Shown: positions 1 through 10,038 of the stretch, one piece after another | Layout of the letters: each line of letters begins with the position of its first letter | How positions within the stretch are numbered: the stretch's first letter is position 1 | Assembly (NCBI GenBank): GCA_019787685.1 | Contig: JAHNUO010000018.1 | Span: 62,001-126,000 of the forward strand | DNA length: 64,000 bases | Reading direction: 5' to 3' | Origin: Chiua virens | Taxonomy: Eukaryota > Basidiomycota > Agaricomycetes > Boletales > Boletaceae | Program-made: the position numbers and the translations under genes | The notes under the pieces: generated by a model | The model's input: only the letters and a program-made list of their open reading frames with translations | Databases searched by the model: none | Told to the model about the DNA's origin: nothing

Positions 1-738
1 TCTCCCCAGACCATCCGTCGTCACTTGAAGAAAGCTGGTATGAAGGCTGTAGTAAAGAAGAAATGCCCTCTTCTTTCCAAGCACCATAGGAGAGAAAGAT
101 TAGATTTTGCTTTGAGCCATCAGGACTGGACTGTGGATGATTGGAAGCGAGTTATATGGTCAGATGAGACCAAGATTAATCACATTGGGTCAGATGGTAG
201 GAAATGGGCATGGAAAAAGCCAGGAGAGGGCCTCAGTAATAGACTTGTGGAGGGTACAGTCAAGTTTGGAGGAGGATCAGTCATGTTATGGGGTTGTATG
301 ACCTGGGAAGGTATTGGGATGGCTTGTAGGATTGATGGTAAGATGGATGCTAACCTTTATGTGCAGATTTTGGAGGATGAACTCCAAAAAACCCTTGTGG
401 ATTATGGATTTACCCCAGAGGACATTATTTTCTAGCAGGATAATGACCCCAAACATACCAGTAGGAGGGCCAAGGAGTGGTTGAAAGAGCATGGATATGA
501 GGTCATGGTATGGCCTGCTTAGTCTCCAGACCTTAACCCCATAGAACATCTATGGTTTCTCCTCAAAAGAATGCTTGCAGAATATCCTGAGCCAGCCAAG
601 GGGGTATTGGAACTTTGGGAGAGGATTCAGGAAGAGTGGTACAAGATTGAGGTTGGGGAGTGTCAGAGATTGATTGAGAGCATGCCTAGAAGGGTTCAGG
701 AGGTCATCAAGGCCAAAGGAGGATACACTTCATACTAA
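1..738 (+). pseudogene. Tc1/mariner-type transposase, 3' part, two nonsense codons
   Basis: The open frame enters from the window edge, so the N-terminus is outside. It begins in the second helix-turn-helix region (HLKKAGMKA near base 25) and carries the DDE_3 catalytic landmarks: first Asp in WSDETKIN, second Asp in QDNDPKHTS, and Glu in SPDLNPIEHLW. Two in-frame TAG codons interrupt it, at 433-435 just before QDND and at 520-522 just before SPDLNP. The family normally has Gln at both places, so each is explained by a single CAG to TAG transition. The frame ends at a TAA at 736-738. The protein would cut and paste DNA at TA dinucleotides. This copy is dead, but the rest of the frame is intact, so decay is mild. 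Confidence 0.9.
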
Positions 739-758
739 TTTGCAATACTCCTAATATT

Positions 759-971
759 AGCAACAAAACTGTTCCAATGACATGAGTGATTTAAAATGGT
801 CATATCTCCACCACCCCTGGGCCAAATCACATGACCCAGGGATCGATTTGTAGCCAAGAGTTTGTACATCATTTGGTCCCACTACTACTAAGCGAGATTC
901 CCACAGGTGTTTGCAGTGCGCTTCGCGCACTGCGTCAGGGTTAGTTATTGGAACGGTTTTGTTGCTCACTG
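759..971 (+). repeat. Right terminal unit of the Tc1-type element (about 213 bp, itself inverted-repeat bounded)
   Basis: The unit begins AGCAACAAAACTGTT and ends AACGGTTTTGTTGCTCACTG followed by TA at 972-973, the expected TA target duplication. Near its outer end is a perfect 9-bp stem with a TTC loop at 913-933. Two further copies of 214 bp lie at 51641-51854 and 58963-59176. Each is therefore a long terminal repeat of this DNA transposon family and also has the structure of a stand-alone MITE. Confidence 0.85.
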
Positions 972-1015
972 TATGTATGGTGAATATAGACTCAAATGTG
1001 GAGTTAGAAAGAATG

Positions 1016-2144
1016 TGTCATATACTGCTCTGTTCTCCATTCCTCCAGATATAACTCTGACTCTCTTAGACATGAACTCCAGGTCAATCTACCTCAGGAC
1101 ACAACTCCATGACCCCAGACCTCTGTTACATATATATGTTTCCTCTTTTGTTTTAGTACATAAACTGTGTCTCGCTTACGAGCACAGCCCCAGCTTCCTC
1201 AGTACCTGACTTACCTCCAGCTATGTAGTTTTCCAACCTCCTGTCTTACTCAGAATTAGTCATTCTCTGTTTCTCCATATTATTCATCTCCTTACTCCGT
1301 GACTAATCATTGTTACAATCACGTTTCACATTATTCTTTCGCCTTCCTACTCAACGCTCTCAACCACTATACAAGATACACAATATCTATTATGGCATAT
1401 ATTGCCTCATGCCAAGGCTATACAAAGGAACATACCCTATTGGCCAATCCCTTATGACTCTCTATGATTCATTATTAGACATGTGTTATCACACGATGTC
1501 ATAATCCATGCACAACACACGTGTATTCACACGTTATCTCTTATCTATGATTCCCTATGACTCATATCTATTATTAAAACAGTGCTTATCTCATAACATG
1601 CTTATACCGCATTGTTACAGCATTGTTTCCTCATGTCTTTATCTATGACTCACATACATGCATATACCTCATGTTATCTCACCTTATCTACCAATCAGGA
1701 CACTCATACTTATCTATGTATTCATACTCCAATTGTAGCTCCGCTTGTACTTTTAGTATATAAGACTTGAATGCAGCACCAAGGGAACTCTAACAAAGTT
1801 CACCTTTGGTTTTCCCCCATTGTCTCTCATAGACGGATCACCTCTGTAGTTCTCGCCTCACTCGTTAGACTCACTTGCATTCAACCCTTACACTGACCAC
1901 TACAACCATTCGCAAGTAACTCATAGTCTACGTTTGTTCTAGGTTGTTACAATCATTATGTTTCCTCCAAGTATATGAACCATAGTTACTTCAATTGTAA
2001 CTTTAGTCTAAATATTAGTTTATTTGTACAACTCATTCCAAACACTCCAAGAAGTCCTTGACAGTCTTCACTCTGCTCAACTCCACTTTATGTGTTGAGT
2101 CTTACATCTACCTCTGTTCTCCACACGTCCAAAATACAGGGACA
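1016..2144 (+). repeat. LTR-like repeat (family B), interrupted by a solo LTR
   Basis: The sequence starts TGTCATAT and ends GGGACA followed by GACTGTGACAAGGGC. A related copy at 60065-60531 starts TGTCATAT, ends AAGGACA and is followed by GACTCGTGACAAGGGC. After removing the inserted solo LTR the copy is about 483 bp, against 467 bp for the other. The shared bases after the end suggest that both keep the first internal bases, probably the primer-binding site, of a truncated retroelement. Superfamily is not determined. Confidence 0.55.
1311..1951 (+). mobile_element. Solo LTR (641 bp) with 5-bp target duplication
   Basis: The unit begins TGTTACAATC and ends GGTTGTTACA. It is flanked by perfect ATCAT direct repeats at 1306-1310 and 1952-1956. 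It contains a TATATAAG box at 1757-1764 followed 35 bases later by AACAAAGTTC at 1792-1801, the same arrangement as in the chromovirus LTR at 52088. It is therefore probably a solo LTR of a related self-priming chromovirus, left by LTR-LTR recombination, inserted in the older repeat around it. Confidence 0.8.
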
Positions 2145-3150
2145 GACTGTGACAAGGGCACACCACCATCAGCAAACCAACCATTATCTGGACAGTGCTG
2201 GATAGCTCTGGACAGTTTTCGACAGAAAGGTTCCCAACTGTCTAGAACTGGACAGATTTTTGAAAAAAAATCCTGCCTCTAAACTTCTTCTCAAAATTTC
2301 ACAAGGTAAAATTTCCATCAAATGAAGCCAATTGAGATAGTTTTTGTGAGCCTAGACATTGATTTACTTGTGTGGTAAGCCCAAACTTTCAACAGTGTGA
2401 AGGCTATTCCACTGATGACCCCCTAGCTTTACCAACTTGAATGACATGATTGCCCAGGTGGTCTCCTATGTTACATACTTCATGCATAATGATATCAGTC
2501 AATGTCAGAATGTCAGTGAGAAACACTTGTTATGATATGTGAACATCAGCTGCTGTGCATTTCGATGAGTGGTTGTAGTCACTCTTCACACTCAGAGATG
2601 ACTCTGACATCACCAGCCATAGGCCCATAGCCATTTTCCACCATGTGGCATGGGAGGCTTGTCAGAGCTATCAGACCATATTTTGAATTTGCAAATTTGG
2701 TGATGACTGAGAATCTCAATGGTATCAGATTGCAAGACTGCTCATCTTTCTCATGCTAGATGGCAAGACTGAAGTCTTCATGAACGACTGTGCTTCCACC
2801 ATGACCAAATGTCTGATAATGCCTTCAAAAGGGAGGTGGCAGCTTGTCAGGCAACTAGCTCCTTTGTGCCACTCAAATGTTGTTAGCCACAGTCAGCACA
2901 GGTCATTGTGCTGGCTGTGCGGCTGTCGTGGACCAGCTTCGTTTCATTGATGGAACAATGACCATAAATGTGATACACCCAGTAAATACAACATCCTTTG
3001 TCCAAGTATCATTTGTATATATACATAGGGCTATTTTATTGTTAACTATTTCGCGGAATTCTATGAACAAAGGTCGCCCAACTCGCAAACAAGCGTCGTA
3101 CTTGATCCATATTGGTACCACCATTTTAGTTACTTGAAAGACCTGCAAGC
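2145..3150. other. Repeat-island remainder without recognisable gene
   Basis: AT-rich and CpG-poor sequence. It starts with the probable internal start of the family B retroelement and continues as heavily mutated sequence with only short broken frames. Nothing in it could be assigned to a family. Base composition changes at about 3.1 kb, where the first intact host gene begins. Confidence 0.5.
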
Positions 3151-3200
3151 TGTTGAGAGGGAGGAAATCGGGTGTAATTGTTTACCGTGCATTGGCATCT

Positions 3201-4831
3201 TTAAAGTTCGTCTGATACGCCGCGCCGTGTCCCCTTTGCTTCCAATCCCGCCAGCCACTCGTCCACGATTGCGTTGAACACGTCTGGGAATTCCATATGC
3301 GGCCAGTGTGCGCCCTTCATTGTCTGCACACGTGCACGTCTCAGCGAACAAGCACATGTCCATTTACATATGCACGTACCTTTGTCGTTAGCTGTGGCAT
3401 ATACGCAGACACATTAAACGCCTTGGCCGTCGCTACCCAGTCCGCGACAGGATCCTATGGATGACGATTTATCAGAAAAGAGCCTTTCGAGGTTTCACGC
3501 CTTAGCATGAGGCGCACATATCCAGACATACCTCGAGAGGAAGGATGGAAAGAACGGGTTGCGGAATTGTGAAATTCCCTTGGTCGTGAGCAGACTTCCA
3601 CGTCCCGTACCTATTCTGTACCAAATAATTTCGTTGATATGTAGGGTGCGATTAAGAGAGGGAGAAGTTGGCATTTACCCCGTTGGTATAGAACATGAGT
3701 GCTTTCATAAAGCATGACCATCAAAGAGAGCACAAACATAGTCAACACTTGCGAGGGGCATCAATGGAAAGGACATACTATGATCAAAACACTGCCTGCT
3801 GAACCGTTCTACAAAACAGTCTTCTTCCTCTAATGTAAAGAATGGAATCGGAGGGATCTGCCAAAAAAACGTTGGTCACGAACGCTGACGGGAAGGAAAA
3901 ATGAGACAGACCACTACGCCGTCCCAAGCTGCCATGAAGTTATCCTGGCTGCGTAAGAACGCCGCGGGCGGCGGACTCGCGAAGCTCCTCAATGTGCCTC
4001 TCAACGTGCGTCTGATGTCTGTGTTCAATTCCGCAATGGCTTTTGACGTGTTGTCCGCGAAGTACACTTGATAGGAAAGTGTGGGTATCACTGCTGCCAC
4101 TGCCTCGATAGGTTGGTACGGTTGTGCGAAGGGAACATACTTTGAAAGTGTGAGTATGGACGCCGGGCTTGAAATTCACCCCACTCACTGGCACTGTCAC
4201 ACCGATGACCGCAGAAAAGACGTCTGGCCGCCTCCGAGCGGCCTCGTAGCAGGTGACCGAACCCCAATCGTGACTGACTCAGAGTTAGAACAGTAACAAT
4301 CAAAAAAAGGAGCGTACCCCATGCAAACTGCGGACGCAACCCCAGCATGCTCGAGGACACACGTCAGATCCCCAGTAATGTCGGCCAGGGTACTGGACGA
4401 TTGGATGTCGGATGGGTGTGAGGAGCCCCCGAAACCACGCACATCAATGGCGATCAAACGGTAGTCACCCTGGACGGGAGCATGAGCTCACGACCTATGA
4501 TCTACATCAAGCATTACCTTGAAATGTTCGATTTGCTTCCCCCAACTGCTCCAGAGACTCGGCCATCCATGTACCATCAAAATAGTTGTTTTTGCCGAGG
4601 GGTTGACATCAACATAATCTACGACATGGGAGATCACATTGTGGAGCGCATATAGGCAACGGTGGACTCACCAATGGTGATGTTCACCGACTGGTTGAGG
4701 ACCCTGTCGACAGCCGGGCACGCAACGGCTTTCGTGTGGTATTCACGGGAATTGAACGCGGCGAAGACGCTCGCTGAGCAGGAAAGTAGTAACGTGAGGA
4801 CACAGAACTTGCCAGTGAATGGGTGTGTCAT
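3201..4831 (-). CDS. Secreted epoxide hydrolase-like alpha/beta hydrolase
   Basis: A split gene of about nine exons encoding roughly 370 residues. Exon 1 (4831 down to about 4672) gives a signal peptide (FCVLTLLLSCSASVFA). The next exons give the oxyanion-hole motif HGWP followed by SLWSSWG, then DVRGFGGSS, and the nucleophile motif HDWGS directly before CYEAARRRPDVF. Downstream are VPFAQPYQPIEAV and LSYQVYF of the cap region, DPVADW, and the catalytic His in MKGAHWPHMEFPDVF, ending in a TAA at 3201-3203. Order and spacing fit epoxide hydrolases: Asp nucleophile, late His. Several introns carry good GTGAGT, GTATGT or GTACGC donors. Secretion would suit extracellular epoxides or esters, but the substrate is unknown. 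Exon borders in the middle third are the least certain. Confidence 0.82.
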
Positions 4832-4877
4832 GAAGAAACGTGGTGTGTTGATGGACTGGGGGATCGGAAGGGAGGGC

Positions 4878-4884
4878 TTTATAT
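4878..4884 (-). promoter_or_regulatory. TATA box of the hydrolase gene
   Basis: On the minus strand ATATAAA lies 47 bases before the ATG at 4831, inside GCATATAAAGCCC. Position fits a fungal core promoter with a short leader. Confidence 0.5.
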
Positions 4885-4889
4885 GCTAG

Positions 4890-6085
4890 AAGTAACGGCC
4901 CGATCGACTCCTGCCACGTGTTAATAAAACAATTCTGGCGCGCGAAATATTCTAAAGGGCCGAATGCGACAAGTCGGTCGATTGATGAATCAATCAGACA
5001 GCAAAACCAGACAGCCAGCTCATGATTCAAGAGGCCATCTGCCATCCAGAGGAGGCCGTAATACCGGTGACTTCTCCGTTCCGAACCTATGACAATACGG
5101 GAGTGTCGATAAGATTCTTGTACTACATCAATACTTAGGAATGACAGACCTTGACATGAATAGGTCAAGTCACCGGTTATCTGTTACGAGGCGTTGTGGA
5201 CTCATCTGAGATATTATTTATCGTTGGAGTGCTGCACACGTGCGGTAACTTGAAGATCAAAAGCACGGATGCCAAACCAACGACCACATCATGTCAGTGT
5301 GGAGCACATTCGATGACCGTGGCATGCCCAAAGCACTATCAGCTTGGATGTCAAAGTTTTCTTGCCATGATTCATCCCCTGTTCTCCCTCAATGTCTCCT
5401 TCCCCTTCAAGTAGACATCTTCCTATCAAATAGTATCAATCTACCAGCCCTGACGCGGCGGGAGCTTGAACTTGAATGGGATGCGAATTTCAGACTGGCC
5501 GATTCTCCGATTGTTGCAAAAGCTATCCAAGATTACCGAGTAAACTTAAGAGGTTCCTGGATTTTGATGAGAGTGACGAGTAACGTCGAGCATGAACTAG
5601 TAGTATTTGCAGAAAATGCAGTCACGTGTATGGACAAGTAGTCCGAGAACTAAGGCAAATTCGGTCGGTCGACCCTTGGAAGGGCGGTTTCCCTGTCCTC
5701 AGCTGTACTTCGGTTCGTTCCATTTCAAACTTCGAGTTGCAAACGCATTTCACACTTCGACTCGTTTCAGTTCAGTTCGCGGCATGTTACACTACACCGC
5801 TATTCGAAAGGGTCAGTTGGTTGACCTCAACGTGCCTCTTCGCTACCTTCTCGGATCGATCTCTGGCTCGCGACCCGTGCGCACAAACCTGCGCACGACC
5901 AATCTGCGAAGGTAATAATTAGTGACTCAGGACGTTCAATGTCCTCACAGGACAACATTGTTAAAGTAGTGCATTCAAACATCAGAGTTGTCCGTTCACC
6001 GGGATAGCATCACAGGACAACGCTCGAAACAAGAGCCAAAGTTGTATTCTTTGTTCTATGGTCTAACAGGTGTAAGTGCCACCTG
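4890..6085. other. Intergenic region without recognised gene
   Basis: About 1.2 kb between the hydrolase promoter and the kinase remnant. It holds only short overlapping frames with no recognisable motif. A short direct repeat of CACAGGACAAC occurs twice between about 5945 and 6020. I see no RNA gene. Confidence 0.5.
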
Positions 6086-6800
6086 TCAGTGGTCTTGTAG
6101 AATCTCCATGCACGAGTAAATTAATTCTTCGATACTGCAGACAATAATTATCAGCCAGAAACGCTGGGAAGTTAAATACCTGAGGTCCTCGCCACGGTCG
6201 AGGAGTGTTTCGTGCGTGGACGGCAGCGGAGGGGTAAGCGTTGAAGGGCGGAAAGTTTTCTTTTGCTCGCAACACTCTCGACCATCCTTACAGTCATACC
6301 ATGGAAGGGTTCCGTGCGCGAGATAGATCAGTGTGTACACAAGGGACACCACATCATCCCGGGGAGTGTGAACTAGGAAAAGCGGAAATGGTCATTTTTC
6401 GACTGAATAAAAGCGACTAGACTCACACTCCTATATGTATGTTGAAGCTCATGAAAGGCAGTGTTCCGACGCCGTGTCGACGTCGACGTCGACTTCAAGG
6501 GCCCTGTTTGTAAAATTTGACGGAAGTCAATCAAATACGGTTCCAGCTTTCCACTCACTGGAAGCATTATGTTATCTGGCTTTATGTCCCTGTGGACGAC
6601 CCTTGGCATGGACTTCCCGCAACGAAGAATTCCAAGAATGTCTCGCAGATACGAGTAGCCTTCGTACTCGATGAGTGTGGGGTGGACACCCCACTCCATT
6701 TTTATGACCACACGTTTGCTGGTGAGGCATTCCATTGCAACGAACACACCACCTGCAAAATAAGCGACGAAGCCAACATGGAAAACCGTGGTAACCTATA
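6086..6800 (-). pseudogene. CK1-like protein kinase remnant
   Basis: Read on the minus strand, a lobe with VVIKMEW (ATP-binding Lys) and a CK1-like YEGYSYLRDILGI leads directly into the catalytic loop VVHRDIKPDN and then YLIDF. After a probable intron (about 6350-6420) come TPRDDVVSLVYTLIYL and GTLPWYDCK, typical of helices F and G in casein-kinase-1-like enzymes. Two faults point to a dead gene. About 60 residues of the hinge and helices D-E are missing between GILRCGKS and VVHRD, with no splice-compatible gap. The DFG motif reads DFR. No start exon with the full glycine loop could be assigned. A strongly diverged pseudokinase is the alternative. Confidence 0.6.
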
Positions 6801-7148
6801 TCCTCCTCCCTCTTAGCCGGTATTTACCATAAAATATATCCTCATTGAAGTTATTTCGACCCTGTTTGCGTATCGATGACTGAGGGCCACTGAGCGGAGT
6901 TACATACATTATCGCAACCCTCCGAATGACACACATACGGCAACTCACAATTTTAGTTACACAATTTCTTCATCTCGTGCAATGACAAGAGAGAAAATGA
7001 AATGTGCCAGGTCGCACAGAGATTCAGATGTACATATCACTCGCAGGCTGTATGTTCAAGTCATGCACAAGCATCACTGTACCGTCACTGCCGTGCATTC
7101 ATCCTCGTTTTATCGTCAGTTCTGAAACCATTTGACTTCGCTGTGGTC
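6801..7148. other. Intergenic region before the alkyltransferase gene
   Basis: No gene-like pattern. It should hold the promoter and leader of the downstream + strand gene. The reading frame of its first exon stays open back to 7002, so an earlier start is possible. Confidence 0.4.
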
Positions 7149-7710
7149 ATGATGTTGTCAGGCACGATAACATACCCCATACATGCGTCGGCTCGCCATG
7201 CATTCCGGACTCGCGACGGAAAGGCAAGTCCAATTTTGTCCAGGTCGTCAGCATGACCAGCTGATCATATTCTTATCGTGATTTGTTGTCAACAGAGACT
7301 GACTGAACACCAATGGGTCGTGTACGACTTTGCATGTACCATCTCTCGCGGGCGGGTCACAGCATACTCGGCGCGCTGTAAAGCTATTGGGAGGGGCTCT
7401 CCTCGCTCGGGTAGGTCTGAACATTCTTGATCCATGTAGTCTGACAGCTTTTGAATTGATATTGTTAGTTGGCTCGGCGCTGCGACGCAACCCATTTTCT
7501 CCTTTCGTACCCTGCCATAGGGTCATCGCTTCGAATCTGTACATTGGTGGATTTTGGGGGGAGTGGGGCACACTGTCCTCGGGGAAGAACTCTGATACGA
7601 CCGCGCATCACTGTCAGAGGAAGATTGAAATGCTCACGATGGAAGATGTGGAGTTTACTTCCGATGGCTATTTAGCCGATGAGAGCTTGATATGGAGAGG
7701 ATTCATGTAA
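7149..7710 (+). CDS. Methylated-DNA--protein-cysteine methyltransferase (O6-methylguanine repair)
   Basis: Three exons, 7149-7223, 7296-7410 and 7469-7710, give 143 residues. The protein shows HQWVVYDFACTI and RGRVTAYSARCKAIG of the DNA-binding winged helix, then VGSALRRNPF, the active-site PCHRV (alkyl-accepting Cys) and GGFWGEWG. The C-terminus has KIEMLTMEDVEF, as in fungal members. It would remove alkyl groups from O6-guanine in one suicidal transfer, in the nucleus. Intron 1 starts with GC (GCAAGT at 7224) and ends AACAG at 7295. Intron 2 is GTAGGT to GTTAG. The ATG at 7149 is followed by a second in-frame ATG at 7152, and an upstream start cannot be excluded. It is convergent with the dehydrogenase gene, with about 96 bases between the stops. 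Confidence 0.85.
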
Positions 7711-7806
7711 ACGTTAGGATGTACGACGTAAGTGCGTGGTTTAGTTATATCACTTATGTTTGCGCAATGCTTCATTCAAGTTTCACAGGAACAAGATTAA
7801 CTGACA

Positions 7807-8867
7807 TCAGAACTGAATATCCTCCGGTTTGTTGAGCAGCCTTCCTTCCATTCCGCCTTCGACCATCAGTACCTGGCCAGTTACATGCCCAGAGATCACC
7901 GACGAGGATTGGACCACGATCTGAGTCGCGATATCGATAGGCATCGCGATTTTCTTCAGGGGCATCCTGTCCTTGTGTCAGCCTTGGACTGCGCGCCCAT
8001 ATATGATCGTATGTTCCTTACGTTGCCAGAGCGCTGTAGCGTATGTCTGGATTCGCGAGGGGAACTTCAGCCATAGGGGTATATACCCAGCCTGGCGCGA
8101 CGCAATTGACTCTCCCTCGAGGCGCAACCTTCACAATTTCGTTCTTGAGCGTCATCGTCAAGCCGTACATTATCCCTGCGAGAACAAACGTCACCGACGA
8201 TGATCCGACGCGACATGATCAGTATGATCAAGGTATCGCAGTACGACCACCGCACCGCTCTTTGTCGCCGCATAGCCTGCATTTCCTGCCTCACCATACT
8301 TGCCAGCCGTGCTTCCGACGAGTACAATTGCTGCCTTGTCCTTTGCCTCAGTTGATGCTTGCGTGAGGTGCTTTAGGTACACCCGACAAACGAGGAATGT
8401 GGACGTGAGATTCGTTGTGAGAATGCGATTCCACTGCGAGAGGGACATCTCTGCCACGGGCACGTATTGCACCTCAGCGATCGCATGATTGACGACGACT
8501 ACCTGGACTGGACCGGCGTCGCTATGGGACAAGGTAGAAAAGAGATCGACGACGGCAGCTTCGTCGGAAAGATCGGCTTGAATGGTGCGCAGGGTTGAAT
8601 ACATTTGCAAGAGAGGGAGGAGCGGATCACGTTGACTGTTGTAGTGTGCGGTAACATTTGCGCCGAGTGCTGGCGCGGAAAACCGTTGGTGTGTACAGGT
8701 ATTGATCATGTCGAAATCAATGTGGACTCACAGCAGTATAGTTTCACGGTCTCAATGCCTATGCCTCCGCTTGCACCTGTGTATGGGTTATTAGAGCCTC
8801 ATGGACCGGTTAACGAAAGTTACTTGCCAGTGACCAGGACATGCACCCCTTTCAAACCTAGATCCAT
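7807..8867 (-). CDS. Short-chain dehydrogenase/reductase (SDR)
   Basis: Read on the minus strand, exon 1 (8867-8828) encodes MDLGLKGVHVLVTG and is joined through a GC-AG intron to the rest of the cofactor motif ASGGIGIETVKLYC, giving the TGxxxGIG Rossmann signature. Then follow ADLSDEAAV (Asp contacting adenine), NHA in place of the usual NNA, GSTAGKYGEAGNAGYAATKSG with the catalytic Ser and YxxxK, NCVAPGWVYTPM, and GQVLMVEGGMEGRLLN. The stop is at 7807-7809, for about 280 residues. Four introns are inferred. The family reduces or oxidises small carbonyl compounds with NAD(P)H. The substrate cannot be read from sequence. Confidence 0.85.
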
Positions 8868-10038
8868 AGCTGCGCACGGGAAGGAACAGAGCCCAAACGA
8901 GTTCGAAATGACGATGGGTCACGAAGTTGCTACCGGTCTGAGTCTCTTGAGACGTATCAGCGATTCAACCCACGGCGTTCGTAATCTCGGATCCATTCGT
9001 TTCGCAGGGGTTCATGAGAATGATGAACCACATGACATTAATGTCCTCAACAGTGACTTTACGAATTTGCTAAATATAGTTTAGAAACCGTGACCACGAT
9101 AGGTCATCAATGTTAATGGGACGGAGAGAAAAAGGACGTACTTACTCATCTGTGTTTAGGTCTCCACTAATGGAAATGGATGGGTTGGTTGGTTGAGATG
9201 GATGCAAGGATGACCGGACACACACTTGTTCACCAAGGCTTTTCTGGCAACTGACAAAACGTAGCAACAATGGAATGGCTGCATGTAGAGCTGTCGCGGC
9301 CGCAGGTGTGTCTGGCCGGAAGCCGAAACGAGAAACTAGAGAATGGACTCTCCAGATTCAACTGGAGCATAACCGGAGAAGAAGGAAAATGCGAACATTA
9401 TATCATTCCACTTAGACCCGGCGACAATCATATTTTAGTGCCTAATGGTACAGATCATTCTCCTTTGCTTGCCGACGTTCTCGTACCTGCGAAGAATTGT
9501 AATGAAAGTCAACATTCACTCGGTTTGTATGAGAACCAGGGAAGGACGAAACTAGGATCGTAATATCCGCGAACTTGAAGTTGATACCAGCAGTAGCATC
9601 ATGTGTTGTCCTGAAAAAGGTACTGCTTAGACCATGGCCAGAAACCAGAGCCTCAAGAGATCAGAAGACCGTCCTCTAACCACACAAAGGATTTGGGAAA
9701 CCCGGAGAGTCGAGAGTCGAGACGTACTCACCTTTTCTTGCTCGACATGCCACATGTCAAGCAAACTGGTGACACCCAAACATCGTCAACCTGGTCCCCC
9801 AATTCTGAGTATAAGTACTAGTACCGAGGAAGTTGAGGAAGCAACGGGTGGGTTATTAGGTAACTTCTCTCTTTGAACTCGGCACTCACGAATCCCAAAC
9901 TGTCCGTAGCTAGTACGCTCTTCTGCCTCGACGTACTTCAAACGATTGACTTGATACATAGCTCGAGGTACTATACTGCCTGAAACCGAAAAGATACTGC
10001 ATTCTTTGACTCAACTGCGATACCGTTCGTGTTGACAC
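8868..10038. other. Intergenic region between SDR and mannosidase genes
   Basis: About 1.2 kb. A 97-codon frame at 9270-9563 and a 159-codon frame ending at 9084 have no recognisable motif or clear coding character, and I do not call them. The end of the interval should contain the mannosidase promoter. Confidence 0.45.

Noticed and set aside
4743..5168. 141-codon minus-strand frame upstream of the hydrolase
   Set aside because: It overlaps the hydrolase first exon in another frame, and a TATA box for the hydrolase lies within it.
6476..6494. Short GTCGAC/ACGTCG repeat
   Set aside because: About three units, inside the kinase remnant. Simple sequence only.
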